NCBI RefSeq assembly: GCF_004005855.1
Contig: NZ_SACL01000003.1
Span: 496,001-560,000 of the forward strand
Direction of reading: 5' to 3'
Origin: Rhodovarius crocodyli
GTDB lineage: Bacteria > Pseudomonadota > Alphaproteobacteria > Acetobacterales > Acetobacteraceae
DNA: 64,000 bases
A model generated the notes under the pieces. That model was not told where the DNA came from and made no database searches. It was given only the letters and a program-made list of their open reading frames with translations. Below are positions 1-8,233 of this stretch, piece after piece; position 1 is the first letter of the stretch, and each line of letters opens with the position of its first letter. The position numbers and the translations under genes were made by a program.

Positions 1-2
1 CG

Positions 3-530
3 AACCCCGGCAAGCTGAACTATTCCTCCTCGGGCGTCGCCAGCCAGCAGCATCTGGCGGCGGAGATCCTCTCGGCCCAGGCCGGGCTGCAGATGACGCA
101 TGTGCCCTTCCGCGGCACCGGCCAGGCGGTGAACGAGCTTCTGGGCGGGCGTATCGACATCGCCTTCGACACGCTGCCCACCTATCTGCCGCATATCCGC
201 GGCGGGCGGCTGCGGGCGCTGGCCACCACCATGCCCCAGCGCGTGGAATGGCTGCCGGACCTGCCGACCGTGGCCGAGAGCGGCTTTCCGGGCTTCAACT
301 GCAATGTCTGGTACATGTGGATCGCGCCGCCGGGCACGCCCGATGCCGTGACGGCACGCATGAACCAGGCGGTGAACCGCGCCCTGGGCGACCCCGGCCT
401 GCGGGCCCGGGTGGCAGCGGCGGGCTTCATTCCCGGCGGCGGCAGCGAGGCCGATGCGGCCAAGCTGCTGCGCGACGATGCCGCGCGCTATGCCGAAGCG
501 ATCCGGGTGGCAAGCATCAGGCTGGATTGA
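3..530 (+). CDS. Bug/TctC family substrate-binding protein, C-terminal part (5' cut by window edge)
   Basis: The open frame enters from the left edge, so only the last 175 residues are seen. They match the second lobe of the Bug/TctC periplasmic binding-protein family: an NPGKLNYSS segment, a VPFRGTGQA pocket loop, then LPTVAESGFPGF and WIAPPGTP, which recur with small changes in the other Bug genes of this window. Known members bind small carboxylates in the periplasm and deliver them to tripartite tricarboxylate transporters, or act as orphan sensors. No TctA or TctB membrane gene is visible. The ligand cannot be told from sequence. Confidence 0.9.
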   Translation, partial: NPGKLNYSSSGVASQQHLAAEILSAQAGLQMTHVPFRGTGQAVNELLGGRIDIAFDTLPTYLPHIRGGRLRALATTMPQRVEWLPDLPTVAESGFPGFNCNVWYMWIAPPGTPDAVTARMNQAVNRALGDPGLRARVAAAGFIPGGGSEADAAKLLRDDAARYAEAIRVASIRLD

Positions 531-568
531 TCCTTGCGCCGGGCGGTTTTCCGGCGCTATCCACCCGT

Positions 569-919
569 ATGCGTCGTATGGCCGTGCTGATGATCGCGCT
601 GGGGTTGTGCTGGCAGCCGGCCTTCGCCCAGACGCGCGTGGTGGTGCCGGAAGGCAGCCGGGTGGTCGTGCCCTCTCGCGGGGCGGGGCAGATGCCGCGC
701 GCGACCGCCCGCCGCGCGCCCAGCGCCGCCCAAGGTGAACCCTGGGGGCGCGGCACAAGCCGCAGCGCCGGACGCTTCAGCGAGGATGAAGGGTTTTCGC
801 TGGGCGGCACCGGCCTGGCCGTGCCGTTGGCCATTCTGCCGTTGGCCGCCGCAGCGGCATTGGGGGCCACGCTGCCAGGCGGCGGCGGCGGGACCTCGGC
901 GCCGGCCAGGACGCGGTGA
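569..919 (+). CDS. Small secreted protein of unknown function
   Basis: A 116-residue protein with a clear signal peptide: MRRMAVLMIALGLCW followed by QPAFA and a likely cleavage site before QTRVV. The mature part is basic and low in complexity, then has a hydrophobic Ala/Leu-rich stretch near residues 85-103 and ends in a Gly/Ala/Arg tail. I do not recognise a family. The ATG at 569 was chosen because it opens directly on the signal peptide; earlier in-frame starts lie inside the preceding Bug gene. It begins 38 bases after that gene and ends at a palindromic repeat region. Confidence 0.6.
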   Translation: MRRMAVLMIALGLCWQPAFAQTRVVVPEGSRVVVPSRGAGQMPRATARRAPSAAQGEPWGRGTSRSAGRFSEDEGFSLGGTGLAVPLAILPLAAAAALGATLPGGGGGTSAPARTR

Positions 920-921
920 GA

Positions 922-1164
922 TAGTCAGGGGCGTTGCCCCCGACACCCCGGGCCAGGGGCTCTGCCCCCGGCACCCCCGCCAGGAGATAATATCTCCTGG
1001 ACCTGATATCAGTTTGGCGCCCGACCATCGCAGGTGGGGCGTCATTTTTATAATATTATTCAACGTTGTCAGGGTCTGGAGCCAACTCCCCGGGGTCCAG
1101 GGCCGCTACGGTCCTGGCGGGGGTCCAGGGGGCAGAGCCCCCTGGTGGGGGGCGGCCCCCGCAC
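922..1164. repeat. Palindromic intergenic repeat, copy A
   Basis: A gene-free stretch between two converging genes. It holds GC-rich hairpins (GGGGCGTTGCCCCC near 929, and AGGGGGCAGAGCCCCCT near 1129), a perfect 10-bp stem with a one-base loop (CCAGGAGATA/TATCTCCTGG near 980-1000), an AT-rich patch (1047-1062) and a CCAGG...CCTGG hairpin with the loop CTA near 1105-1125. The same order of parts, reverse-complemented, occurs at 4270-4520. It behaves like a REP/MITE-type element and could also act as a bidirectional terminator. No protein is encoded. Confidence 0.75.
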
Positions 1165-2127
1165 TCACCCCGCCAACCCGGCCAGCAGCGGCCGCCACTT
1201 CGCGACTTCCGTGGCGATCATCCCCTCCAGTGCCGCCGCGTCGCCCCCCAGCGCGAAGGTGCCCTGCTGCGCCAGTCGCTGCCGCAGCGTGGCGCTGGCC
1301 AGCGCCGTCCCGAAGGCCTCGCGCAGCTTGTCGCGCACGGGCTGGGGCGTCGCGCGCGGCACCAGCAGCGCGGAAAGCGAGCCGTTCTCAAGCTCGGCCA
1401 TCCCCGCTTCCTTGCTGCTCGGCACGTTGGGCAGCAGATCCAGGCGTTCGGGCGCGGCAGCCACCAGCCCCACCAGCGTGCCCGCGCGGATGTGCTCGAC
1501 CACCACGGCCGTGGCCTCGGCCGTCACGTCCACCTCGCCGCTCAGCACCGCCTGCACGCCGGCCGCGCCCGAGCGATAGTGCACGGGCGTGAAGCGCGCG
1601 CCGGACAGGGACTGCAGCAGCACCATGGTCTGGTGAGGGGAGGTGCCGACCCCCGCCGTGCTCCAGGTCATCTCGCCATTGCGCTGACGGGCGCGGGCCA
1701 CGAAGCCCGCAAGGTCCGTCACGCCCAGCTGCGGGCGGACCACCAGCACATGCGGGGTGGAGGCGAGCGGCAGCACCGGCGCCAGTTCCTTCGCCGTGTC
1801 GGCGACGGAACCGCCCATCATCACCGCGTTGATGGCGAACAGCGACGGGCCGCCGAACAGCAGGGTGTAGCCGTCGGGCGTGGCGCGGGCGGCGGCCTCG
1901 GCGGCGATGGTGCCGCCGGCGCCCGTGCGGTTCTCCACGATGATGGACTGGCCGATGGCCTGGCCGGCGGCCTCCGCCACCAGGCGGGCCACCAGGTCAC
2001 TGATGCCGCCGGCGCCGAAGCCCACGATCAGGCGCAGCGGGCGGGTGGGATAGGCCTGGGCGAAGGCCGGGCCGGCGAGCGGCAAGGCCGAGGCAGCGAG
2101 CAGGGCGCGGCGGGCGATGAGGGTCAT
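1165..2127 (-). CDS. Bug/TctC family tripartite tricarboxylate transporter substrate-binding protein
   Basis: A 320-residue periplasmic binding protein. The signal peptide MTLIARRALLAASALPLAG ends near AFAQA, followed by the family start YPTRPLRLIVGFGAGG, the VENRTGAGG loop near residue 65, and HYRSGAAGV in the second lobe. Length is normal for the family (about 320). The frame stays open further upstream, but ATG 2127 opens exactly on the signal peptide. It is divergent from the MOSC gene, and the gap between them carries three GTTGCCCA repeats. It lies inside the segment bracketed by the inverted repeats. The ligand is unknown. Confidence 0.93.
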   Translation of the reverse strand: MTLIARRALLAASALPLAGPAFAQAYPTRPLRLIVGFGAGGISDLVARLVAEAAGQAIGQSIIVENRTGAGGTIAAEAAARATPDGYTLLFGGPSLFAINAVMMGGSVADTAKELAPVLPLASTPHVLVVRPQLGVTDLAGFVARARQRNGEMTWSTAGVGTSPHQTMVLLQSLSGARFTPVHYRSGAAGVQAVLSGEVDVTAEATAVVVEHIRAGTLVGLVAAAPERLDLLPNVPSSKEAGMAELENGSLSALLVPRATPQPVRDKLREAFGTALASATLRQRLAQQGTFALGGDAAALEGMIATEVAKWRPLLAGLAG

Positions 2128-2169
2128 GGCAGGGTTCCCGGTCGATGATGGGCCAAGCCTAGACATCAT

Positions 2170-2263
2170 GTTGCCCAAGGGGATTTCCGATTTCTCCGCC
2201 AAATGGCATTGATACGCCGTGTGTTGCCCATCATGATGGACTCTGTAGGCAACTTGTTGCCCA
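2170..2263. promoter_or_regulatory. Three GTTGCCCA repeats, candidate operator for the XRE-cupin regulator
   Basis: GTTGCCCA occurs at 2170-2177, 2223-2230 and 2256-2263, all on the + strand. The last copy is half of a perfect inverted repeat GGCAAC-TT-GTTGCC (2248-2261), and the middle one abuts the palindrome CATCATGATG (2229-2238). The cluster lies between two divergent genes. An XRE-cupin regulator is encoded three genes downstream, so it is a natural candidate binder (inference). Confidence 0.5.
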
Positions 2264-2280
2264 AACTGGAAGCAGAACCG

Positions 2281-2766
2281 ATGCCCACTGAAATCAGCTG
2301 GACCGGACAGGTCGAGCACCTGCACATTACCGCCCGCGCCTTCCTGCCCATGCAGCCGCAGCAGCAGATCAAGCTGATCGCCGGGGAGGGGATCGAGGGC
2401 GATCGCTACCGGATCGGCGTCGAGCAGGGCTTCTATTCCGAGAAGCCCGAGGAAGGCCGCCAGGTCACGCTGTTCGAGGCCGAGGTGCTGGAAACCATCC
2501 TGCGCGACTACAAGATCGAGCTGCTGCCGGTGGAGCATCGCCGCAACATCACCACGCGCGGCGTGCCGCTGAACTGGCTGGTGGGCAAGCGCTTCCACAT
2601 CGGGGAATGCCTGGTGGAGGCCACGCGGCTTTCCGTGCCCTGCCGCCACATCGAGGAGATCCTGGAAAAGCAGGTCTTCAACTCGATGGTCCATCGCTCC
2701 GGCCTGAACTGTCGCATCCTGGAAGGCGGCACGGTGCGCATCGGCGACAGCATCCGCCCGGCCTGA
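2281..2766 (+). CDS. MOSC domain-containing protein
   Basis: A 161-residue single-domain MOSC protein. Visible family features are GEGIEGDRY (about 35-43), EHRRNITTRG (about 86-95), the GKRFHIGE strand and the conserved cysteine in SVPCRHIEE (near 119-127). MOSC domains are known from molybdenum-cofactor sulfurases and from enzymes that carry Mo cofactor or handle N-hydroxylated compounds. A start at 2203 is also open, but ATG 2281 has GGAAG about nine bases upstream and leaves the GTTGCCCA repeats outside the gene. The next gene, an iron-sulfur flavin reductase, follows after 4 bases, so this may be the split form of a MOSC-reductase system. Confidence 0.88.
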   Translation: MPTEISWTGQVEHLHITARAFLPMQPQQQIKLIAGEGIEGDRYRIGVEQGFYSEKPEEGRQVTLFEAEVLETILRDYKIELLPVEHRRNITTRGVPLNWLVGKRFHIGECLVEATRLSVPCRHIEEILEKQVFNSMVHRSGLNCRILEGGTVRIGDSIRPA

Positions 2767-2770
2767 GCCT

Positions 2771-3709
2771 GTGCCCCGCCACATCACCCTGACGGTCGCC
2801 GAGGCCCGCGAGGCCGGGCCCGGCATCCGCCACCTGACGCTGCGGGACCCGGATGGCTGGCCGCTGCCGAAGGTGCGGCCGGGCGCGCATCTGGACCTTC
2901 AGGTGCCGGGGCTGGGCGGGCGTTCCTACAGCCTGTGTGGCGACCCGCTCGTCGCCGATGCCTGGGAAGTGGCGGTGAAGCTGGAGCCGCAGTCGCGCGG
3001 CGGCAGCGCCTGGGTGCATGGGCTGGAGCAGGGCGCGACCGTCGAGGCCGCCATGCCCCGCTGCACCTTTCCCCTGGCGGCGGAGGCCACGCGGCATGTG
3101 ATGATCGCGGGCGGCATCGGCGTGACACCCTTCCTGGCCATGGCGCCGGTGCTGGAGCGCCAGGGCGCGGACTGGCACCTGCATGTGCTGTATCGCGCCG
3201 GCCAGCCCTGCCCGCAGGCGCTGGCGCCCTGGATCGCGGCCGGGCGCGTCACCTGCCACGACAGCACCCGTGCCAGGCGCCCCGATCTGGCGGCGCTGCT
3301 GGGCGCGCACATGCCCGGCCTGCAGGCCTATTGCTGCGGTCCGTTGGCGATGCTGGAGGGTTTCGAGGCCGCCACCGCCGCCTGGCCCGAGGGCAGCGCG
3401 CGCATCGAGCATTTCACCCCGCCCCCGCTTCCCTCCGACCCCTCCGCCCGGCCATACAGGCTTGAGCTGGCGCGCAGCGGCGTGTCGGACGAGGTGGAGG
3501 CGGGCGGCAGCCTGCTGGCGGCCCTGCGCGCCCTGGGCGCCAAGGTCGATGCCTCCTGCGAGGGCGGCATCTGCGGCGCCTGCGAGATCCGCTGGCTGGA
3601 GGGCGAACCGGTGCATCGCGACCTGATCCTGACCCCGGAGCGCCGGAAAACCCACCTGATGGCCTGCGTCGCGCAATGCGCCTCGGACCGGCTGGTGGTC
3701 GAGCTGTGA
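2771..3709 (+). CDS. PDR/VanB-type flavin and 2Fe-2S oxidoreductase
   Basis: A 312-residue electron-transfer protein of the phthalate dioxygenase reductase/VanB class. It has an N-terminal flavin domain with RSYSL (51-55), a nucleotide domain with GGIGVTPF (114-121), and a C-terminal plant-type ferredoxin domain with cysteines 263, 268, 271 and 299 (CEGGICGAC then MAC). Such reductases pass electrons from NAD(P)H to a partner oxygenase. No Rieske or other oxygenase is nearby, so the partner may be the MOSC protein immediately upstream (inference). The start is GTG at 2771. The stop overlaps the GTG of the regulator downstream (GTGA). Confidence 0.9.
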   Translation: MPRHITLTVAEAREAGPGIRHLTLRDPDGWPLPKVRPGAHLDLQVPGLGGRSYSLCGDPLVADAWEVAVKLEPQSRGGSAWVHGLEQGATVEAAMPRCTFPLAAEATRHVMIAGGIGVTPFLAMAPVLERQGADWHLHVLYRAGQPCPQALAPWIAAGRVTCHDSTRARRPDLAALLGAHMPGLQAYCCGPLAMLEGFEAATAAWPEGSARIEHFTPPPLPSDPSARPYRLELARSGVSDEVEAGGSLLAALRALGAKVDASCEGGICGACEIRWLEGEPVHRDLILTPERRKTHLMACVAQCASDRLVVEL

Positions 3710-4269
3710 TAGCCGATAGGGCCGAAGACCCCCGCAGCGGCCTGGGCGCCCGGCTGCGTGCCCTGCGCCAGGCCGCCGGCATGACGCTGGACACGCTGGC
3801 CGAGGCCGCGAAGCTGGACAAGGGCTACCTCTCGCGCGTTGAGCGGGGGCAGAAATCGCCCTCCATCGCCACCGTGCTGCGCCTGTCAGAGGCGCTGTCC
3901 GTGCCGGTGGGCGAGCTGTTCGGTGAGCGCGTGGCCGAGCACGCCGTGCGCGTGACCCGCAAGGCCGAGCGCGTGACCACCGTGCCCGACGCCGGTTCCC
4001 ACTTCGAGGCGTTGAGCCGCGCCGGCAGCGCGCTGGAAGCCTTCATCCTGTACCCGCCCGCCGAGTTCCGCCCACCCGCCGCGGCCTCCGCCCATTCCGG
4101 CGAGGAACTGCTGCTGGTGCTGAGCGGGACGATCGAGATGCGCTTCGCCGATCGGGGCTTCGTGCTGGAAACCGGGGATTGCGCGCAGTTTCCGGGGCAT
4201 CTGCAGCACCGGATCAGGCAGGTGGGTGAGGTGCGGGCCTCGGCGCTGGTGGCGGTGGCCAGGGGGTGA
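3706..4269 (+). CDS. XRE-family transcriptional regulator with C-terminal cupin domain
   Basis: 187 residues. An N-terminal helix-turn-helix (about 12-68: LRALRQAAGMTLDTLAEAAK, then KGYLSRVERGQKSPSI) is followed by a cupin sensor domain (about 110-180: HSGEELLLVLSG and ETGDCAQFPGHLQHRI). Such proteins usually repress a small catabolic or transport operon and sense its substrate. The GTG start at 3706 overlaps the reductase stop by four bases, so it is translated with the MOSC-reductase operon and probably regulates it. The likely target is the GTTGCCCA repeat cluster at 2170-2263. Confidence 0.9.
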   Translation: MIADRAEDPRSGLGARLRALRQAAGMTLDTLAEAAKLDKGYLSRVERGQKSPSIATVLRLSEALSVPVGELFGERVAEHAVRVTRKAERVTTVPDAGSHFEALSRAGSALEAFILYPPAEFRPPAAASAHSGEELLLVLSGTIEMRFADRGFVLETGDCAQFPGHLQHRIRQVGEVRASALVAVARG

Positions 4270-4520
4270 GGCCGGGGGCGTTGCCCCCAGACCCCGACCA
4301 AGGGGCTCTGCCCCTTGGATCCCCGCCAGGACCGTAGCGGCCCTGGACCCCGGGGAGTTGGCGCCACACCCCGATAGCCTTGATTATTATAATAAAATTG
4401 GCGCCCAGCCTGCGAGGGTGGGCGCCAAACTCCTATCAGGTCCAGGAGATATTATCTCCTGGCGGGGAGTTTGAGGGGCAGAGCCCCTCAATGGGGCTCC
4501 GGGAGCAACGCCCCCGTCTT
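4270..4520. repeat. Palindromic intergenic repeat, copy B (inverted relative to copy A)
   Basis: A gene-free stretch between the converging regulator gene and valS. Read on the - strand it repeats the order seen at 922-1164. Parts include CCAGGACCG-TAG-CGGCCCTGG (about 4325-4345), an AT-rich patch (4381-4396), a perfect 10-bp stem TTGGCGCCCA/TGGGCGCCAA near 4398-4428, and the near-identical palindrome CCAGGAGATA/TATCTCCTGG around 4441-4461. GC hairpins flank both ends. Together with copy A it brackets about 3.1 kb holding four genes. Confidence 0.75.
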
Positions 4521-7190
4521 TCACCCGCCCAGCCGCTCCAGCACACCCTTCTCCATCCCCAGCTTCTCGCCCAGCGCGCGCTTGCGCTCGTGCATTTCCT
4601 CCAGCACTTCGGGCTTCGCGCGGGTCACGAAATCGGCGTTGGCCAGGCGGGCCTCGGTGGAGGCCAGGTCCTTTTCCAGCTTCTCGATATCCTTGCGCTT
4701 GGCCTTGCTGGCGCCGGCGACGTCGATGGGGGCGCCCACGCTGATCAGGTACAGCGCGCCGCCATGCACCATCTGGGCGCATTGGGCGGCGTCGCCGGTC
4801 GCGGCGTCGCCCAGCGTCACCTTGGCCAGCCGCGCGATGGCGCCCGCATTGCCGCCGGCCTGGGCCAGCAGGCCGGGGCCGGAGATGGGCAGGGTGGCGC
4901 CCAGCCAGGCCTTGGCATTCGCCGGGTCCAGCCGGGCGAATTCGCCGCGGGTGGCGCGGATGTCCTCGATGAAGCCGATGGCCCAGTCGATGCCGCCGGC
5001 GTTCAGGTCCTCGGTCGCGAAGGCCGGCACGGCGGGCCATTCGGCGGTGACGAGGCCGACCGCGTCGCCATAGCCCAGCTTCTCCCACAGCTCCGCCGTG
5101 ATGTAGGGCATGACGGGGTGCAGCAGCTTCAGGATGGTGCCCAGAGCATACTGCGCGGCCCCCTTCACCTGCGCCTGTTCGTCGGTGGCCTCACCGGAAA
5201 GCGTGGGCTTGGCCAGCTCGATGAACCAGTCGCAGAAGGTGCCCCAGGTGAAGGCATAGGCGCCGCTGGCGTAGTCGTCGAAGCGGAAGGCCTCGATGGA
5301 GGCGGCGGCCGAGGCCACGGCGGCGTCGGTCTTCTCCAGGATCCAGCGGGCGAGCGGCGCCGTCGCGTCCTCGCGCTTCCAGGCCGGGTCGGGCGCGATG
5401 CCGTTCATTTCCAGGAAGCGCGCGGCGTTCCAGATCTTGGTGGCGAAGGCGCGGTAGCCTTCCATGCGCTGCTTCGCCAGCTTGATGTCGCGGCCGGGGC
5501 TGGCCAGCGCGCAGAGCGTGAAGCGCACCGCATCGGCGCCATAGGCGTCGATCAGCTCCAGGGGGTCCATCACGTTCCCCTTGGACTTGCTCATCTTCTG
5601 GCCCTTCTCGTCGCGGACCAGGCCATGGATGACCACGGTGGAGAAGGGGGCGACGCCCGTGCAGTACTCGCCCATCATCATCATCCGGGCGACCCAGAAG
5701 AAGATGATGTCGAAGCCCGTGACCAGCACATTGGTCGGGTAGTGCTTGTCCAGCGCCGGCGTCTGCTCCGGCCAGCCCAGCGTGCTGAACGGCCACAGGG
5801 CGGAGCTGAACCAGGTGTCCAGCACGTCCGGGTCGCGGGTCAGGGCCACGCCCGCGCCGGCCAGCTCCTGCGCCTCGGCCTCGGAGCGGGCCACGAACAC
5901 CTGGCCGTCCGGCGCGTACCAGGCCGGGATCTGGTGGCCCCACCACAGCTGGCGGGAGACGCACCAGGGCTGGATGTCGCGCATCCAGGCGAAGAAGGTG
6001 TTTTCGAACAGCTTGGGCTCGAACTTCACCCGGCCGGTTTCCACGGCCTCGATAGGCTTCTGGGCAAGGGTGGCGGCGTCCACATACCACTGCATGGTCA
6101 GGCGCGGCTCGATCGGCACGCCGGAGCGGTCGCCATGCGGCACCTGGTGGGTGTGGGGCTCGACCAGCACCAGCGCCTCGGTGGCTTCCAGCTCGGCCAC
6201 GATGCGCTTGCGGGCCTCGAAGCGATCCAGCCCGTCCAGGCTGTTCAGGAAGTCGCTGCCGCGGCCGATTTCCGCCAGCGTCACCCGGCCTTCGGCATCC
6301 AGCATGCTGGGGCTGCCGAGGCTGTGGCGGCGGCCCACCTCGAAATCGTTGAAGTCATGCGCGGGGGTGATCTTCACGGCGCCCGTGCCCTTTTCCGGGT
6401 CGGAATAGGCATCGGCCACGATGGGGATGCGCCGGCCGGTGATGGGCAGGATGACGTGCTTGCCGACGAGGGCTGCGTAGCGCTCGTCCTCCGGGTGCAC
6501 GGCCACGGCCGTGTCGGCCAGCATGGTCTCGGGGCGGGTGGTGGCGACCACGATCTCGCCGCCACCCTCGACCGGGTAGCGGATGTGCCACAGGCTGCCC
6601 TTCACCTCGCGGCTCTCGACCTCGAGGTCGGAAATCGCGGTCTGGAACACCGGGTCCCAGTTCACCAGCCGCGTGTCGCGATAGATCAGCCCGTCGCGGT
6701 GCAGGCGCACGAACACCTCGATGACGGCCTTGGACAGCCCCTCATCCATCGTGAAGCGTTCACGCGGCCAATCCACGCTGGCGCCCAGGCGGCGCAGCTG
6801 GCGGGTGATGGTGCCGCCGCTCTCGGCCTTCCAGGCCCAGACGCGGCGCAGGAACTCCTCGCGGCCCAGTTCACGCCGGCCGGGCTGCTGGGTCTGCGCC
6901 AGCTGGCGCTCCACCACCATCTGGGTCGCGATGCCGGCATGGTCGGTGCCGGGCATCCACAGCGTGTCGTCGCCCTTCATGCGGTGGTAGCGCACCATCA
7001 CGTCCTGCAGCGTGTTGTTCAGCGCGTGGCCGATGTGCAGGCTGCCGGTGACGTTGGGCGGCGGGATGACGATGGTGAAGGGGTCGGCCTTCTCCCGCCC
7101 GGGCTGGCCGGCGTTGAAGCAGCCGGAGGCCTCCCAGCGCTCATACAGCGCGGTTTCGAAGCTGGTAGGGTCGAAGGTCTTGTCGAGCAT
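4521..7190 (-). CDS. valS: Valine-tRNA ligase
   Basis: An 889-residue class I aminoacyl-tRNA synthetase that charges tRNA-Val. The HIGH signature lies at 52-55 within PPPNVTGSLHIGHALN, and KMSKS occurs near residue 530 (EKGQKMSKSKGN). Between them lies the CP1 editing region with TTRPETMLADTAVAVHP. The C-terminal roughly 70 residues form the coiled-coil arm typical of ValRS (KRKDIEKLEKDLASTEARLA). ATG 7190 was chosen because MLDKTFDPTSFE is the usual N-terminus; a start 20 residues upstream is open but less likely. It is divergent from the dehydrogenase gene 80 bases away. Confidence 0.98.
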   Translation of the reverse strand: MLDKTFDPTSFETALYERWEASGCFNAGQPGREKADPFTIVIPPPNVTGSLHIGHALNNTLQDVMVRYHRMKGDDTLWMPGTDHAGIATQMVVERQLAQTQQPGRRELGREEFLRRVWAWKAESGGTITRQLRRLGASVDWPRERFTMDEGLSKAVIEVFVRLHRDGLIYRDTRLVNWDPVFQTAISDLEVESREVKGSLWHIRYPVEGGGEIVVATTRPETMLADTAVAVHPEDERYAALVGKHVILPITGRRIPIVADAYSDPEKGTGAVKITPAHDFNDFEVGRRHSLGSPSMLDAEGRVTLAEIGRGSDFLNSLDGLDRFEARKRIVAELEATEALVLVEPHTHQVPHGDRSGVPIEPRLTMQWYVDAATLAQKPIEAVETGRVKFEPKLFENTFFAWMRDIQPWCVSRQLWWGHQIPAWYAPDGQVFVARSEAEAQELAGAGVALTRDPDVLDTWFSSALWPFSTLGWPEQTPALDKHYPTNVLVTGFDIIFFWVARMMMMGEYCTGVAPFSTVVIHGLVRDEKGQKMSKSKGNVMDPLELIDAYGADAVRFTLCALASPGRDIKLAKQRMEGYRAFATKIWNAARFLEMNGIAPDPAWKREDATAPLARWILEKTDAAVASAAASIEAFRFDDYASGAYAFTWGTFCDWFIELAKPTLSGEATDEQAQVKGAAQYALGTILKLLHPVMPYITAELWEKLGYGDAVGLVTAEWPAVPAFATEDLNAGGIDWAIGFIEDIRATRGEFARLDPANAKAWLGATLPISGPGLLAQAGGNAGAIARLAKVTLGDAATGDAAQCAQMVHGGALYLISVGAPIDVAGASKAKRKDIEKLEKDLASTEARLANADFVTRAKPEVLEEMHERKRALGEKLGMEKGVLERLGG

Positions 7191-7270
7191 GGGGCGTAAC
7201 ATCATCGCCCGGGGGGTGTGGTCAAGGGGCAGGGGCTTCACAGGCAGCATGCCGGCCCTAGGCTGGCTGC

Positions 7271-8233
7271 ATGAAGCTCCTCATCACCCAGCCCGCCCTG
7301 GCCGAGGTCGGCAGCCTGCCGCCCGGCGTCGAGCCCATGATCTATGACCAGCACAACCCGCCCAGCGGCTTCGACGCGGCCTTCCTGTCGCGTGAGCTGT
7401 TCTCCGGCGGGTCGCGCGATGCGCCGCCGCCGGCCTGGCGGATTTTCATGGAGGCGGTGGCGGCGAACCAGGGGCTGCAATGGCTGCAGATCCATTCGGC
7501 GGGCGCCGACCGGCCGATCTACAGGGAGCTGGTGGCGCGCGGGGTGAAGGTGACGACTTCGGCCGGCGCGAATGCGGTGGCCGTGGCGCAATCGGCGGTC
7601 GCGATGCTGATGGGGCTGTCGCGCGGCCTTCCCGCCTGGATCGAGGCGCAGAACGCCCGCCGCTGGTCGCCGGCGAAGCTGCCCTTCCCGGCGGACCTGC
7701 AGGGCAGCCGGGCGACCGTGGTGGGCATGGGGCCGGTGGGCAATGAGATCGGGCGGCTGCTGGCGGCGGTGGGGCTTGAGGTGCGCGGCCTGTCGCGCAG
7801 CGCCCGCGCCACCCCGCCCGAGGGCTTCATCAGCGCGGGGGTATACGCCGACCTGGCCGGGCTGCTGCCGCAGACGGACTGGCTGGTGCTGGCCTGCCCG
7901 CTGGCGGATGCGACGCGCGGGCTGCTGGGCGAGGCGCAGCTGGCCGCGCTGCCGAAGGGGGCGGGGCTGGTGAATGTGTCCCGTGGCGGCGTGGCGGATG
8001 AGGCGGCGGTGCGGGCGGCGCTGGAGAGCGGCCAGCTGATGGGCGCCTATATGGACGTGTTCACCCAGGAACCCCTGCCGCCGGACAGCCCGTGGTGGGG
8101 GACGAAGAACACCATCATCTCCTCCCACGCCGCGGGACCCGCGGCGGGGAACATGATGCGGGCCGCGCGGCTGTTCCGGGACAATCTGGACCGGTTCATG
8201 GCGGGGGAGCGGTTGGTGAACGAGGTGGGTTAG
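7271..8233 (+). CDS. D-2-hydroxyacid dehydrogenase family protein
   Basis: A 320-residue NAD(P)-dependent D-isomer-specific 2-hydroxyacid dehydrogenase. The Rossmann motif is VVGMGPVGNEIG (about 157-168). The three family catalytic positions are visible as Arg in VNVSRGGV, Glu in FTQEPLP and His in SSHAAGP. Known members reduce 2-keto acids (glyoxylate, hydroxypyruvate and similar); the substrate cannot be fixed here. The stop codon overlaps the stop of the converging RTX gene by four bases, leaving no room for a terminator. Confidence 0.93.
   Translation: MKLLITQPALAEVGSLPPGVEPMIYDQHNPPSGFDAAFLSRELFSGGSRDAPPPAWRIFMEAVAANQGLQWLQIHSAGADRPIYRELVARGVKVTTSAGANAVAVAQSAVAMLMGLSRGLPAWIEAQNARRWSPAKLPFPADLQGSRATVVGMGPVGNEIGRLLAAVGLEVRGLSRSARATPPEGFISAGVYADLAGLLPQTDWLVLACPLADATRGLLGEAQLAALPKGAGLVNVSRGGVADEAAVRAALESGQLMGAYMDVFTQEPLPPDSPWWGTKNTIISSHAAGPAAGNMMRAARLFRDNLDRFMAGERLVNEVG

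Noticed and set aside
2203-2280. Upstream start for the MOSC protein
   Set aside because: Would place the GTTGCCCA repeats inside the gene and add residues unlike the family; ATG 2281 has a better ribosome-binding site.
4380-7199. Long open frame opposite valS
   Set aside because: It is antisense to a certain synthetase gene, with low-complexity His/Gly/Ala/Gln composition typical of reversed GC-rich coding DNA.
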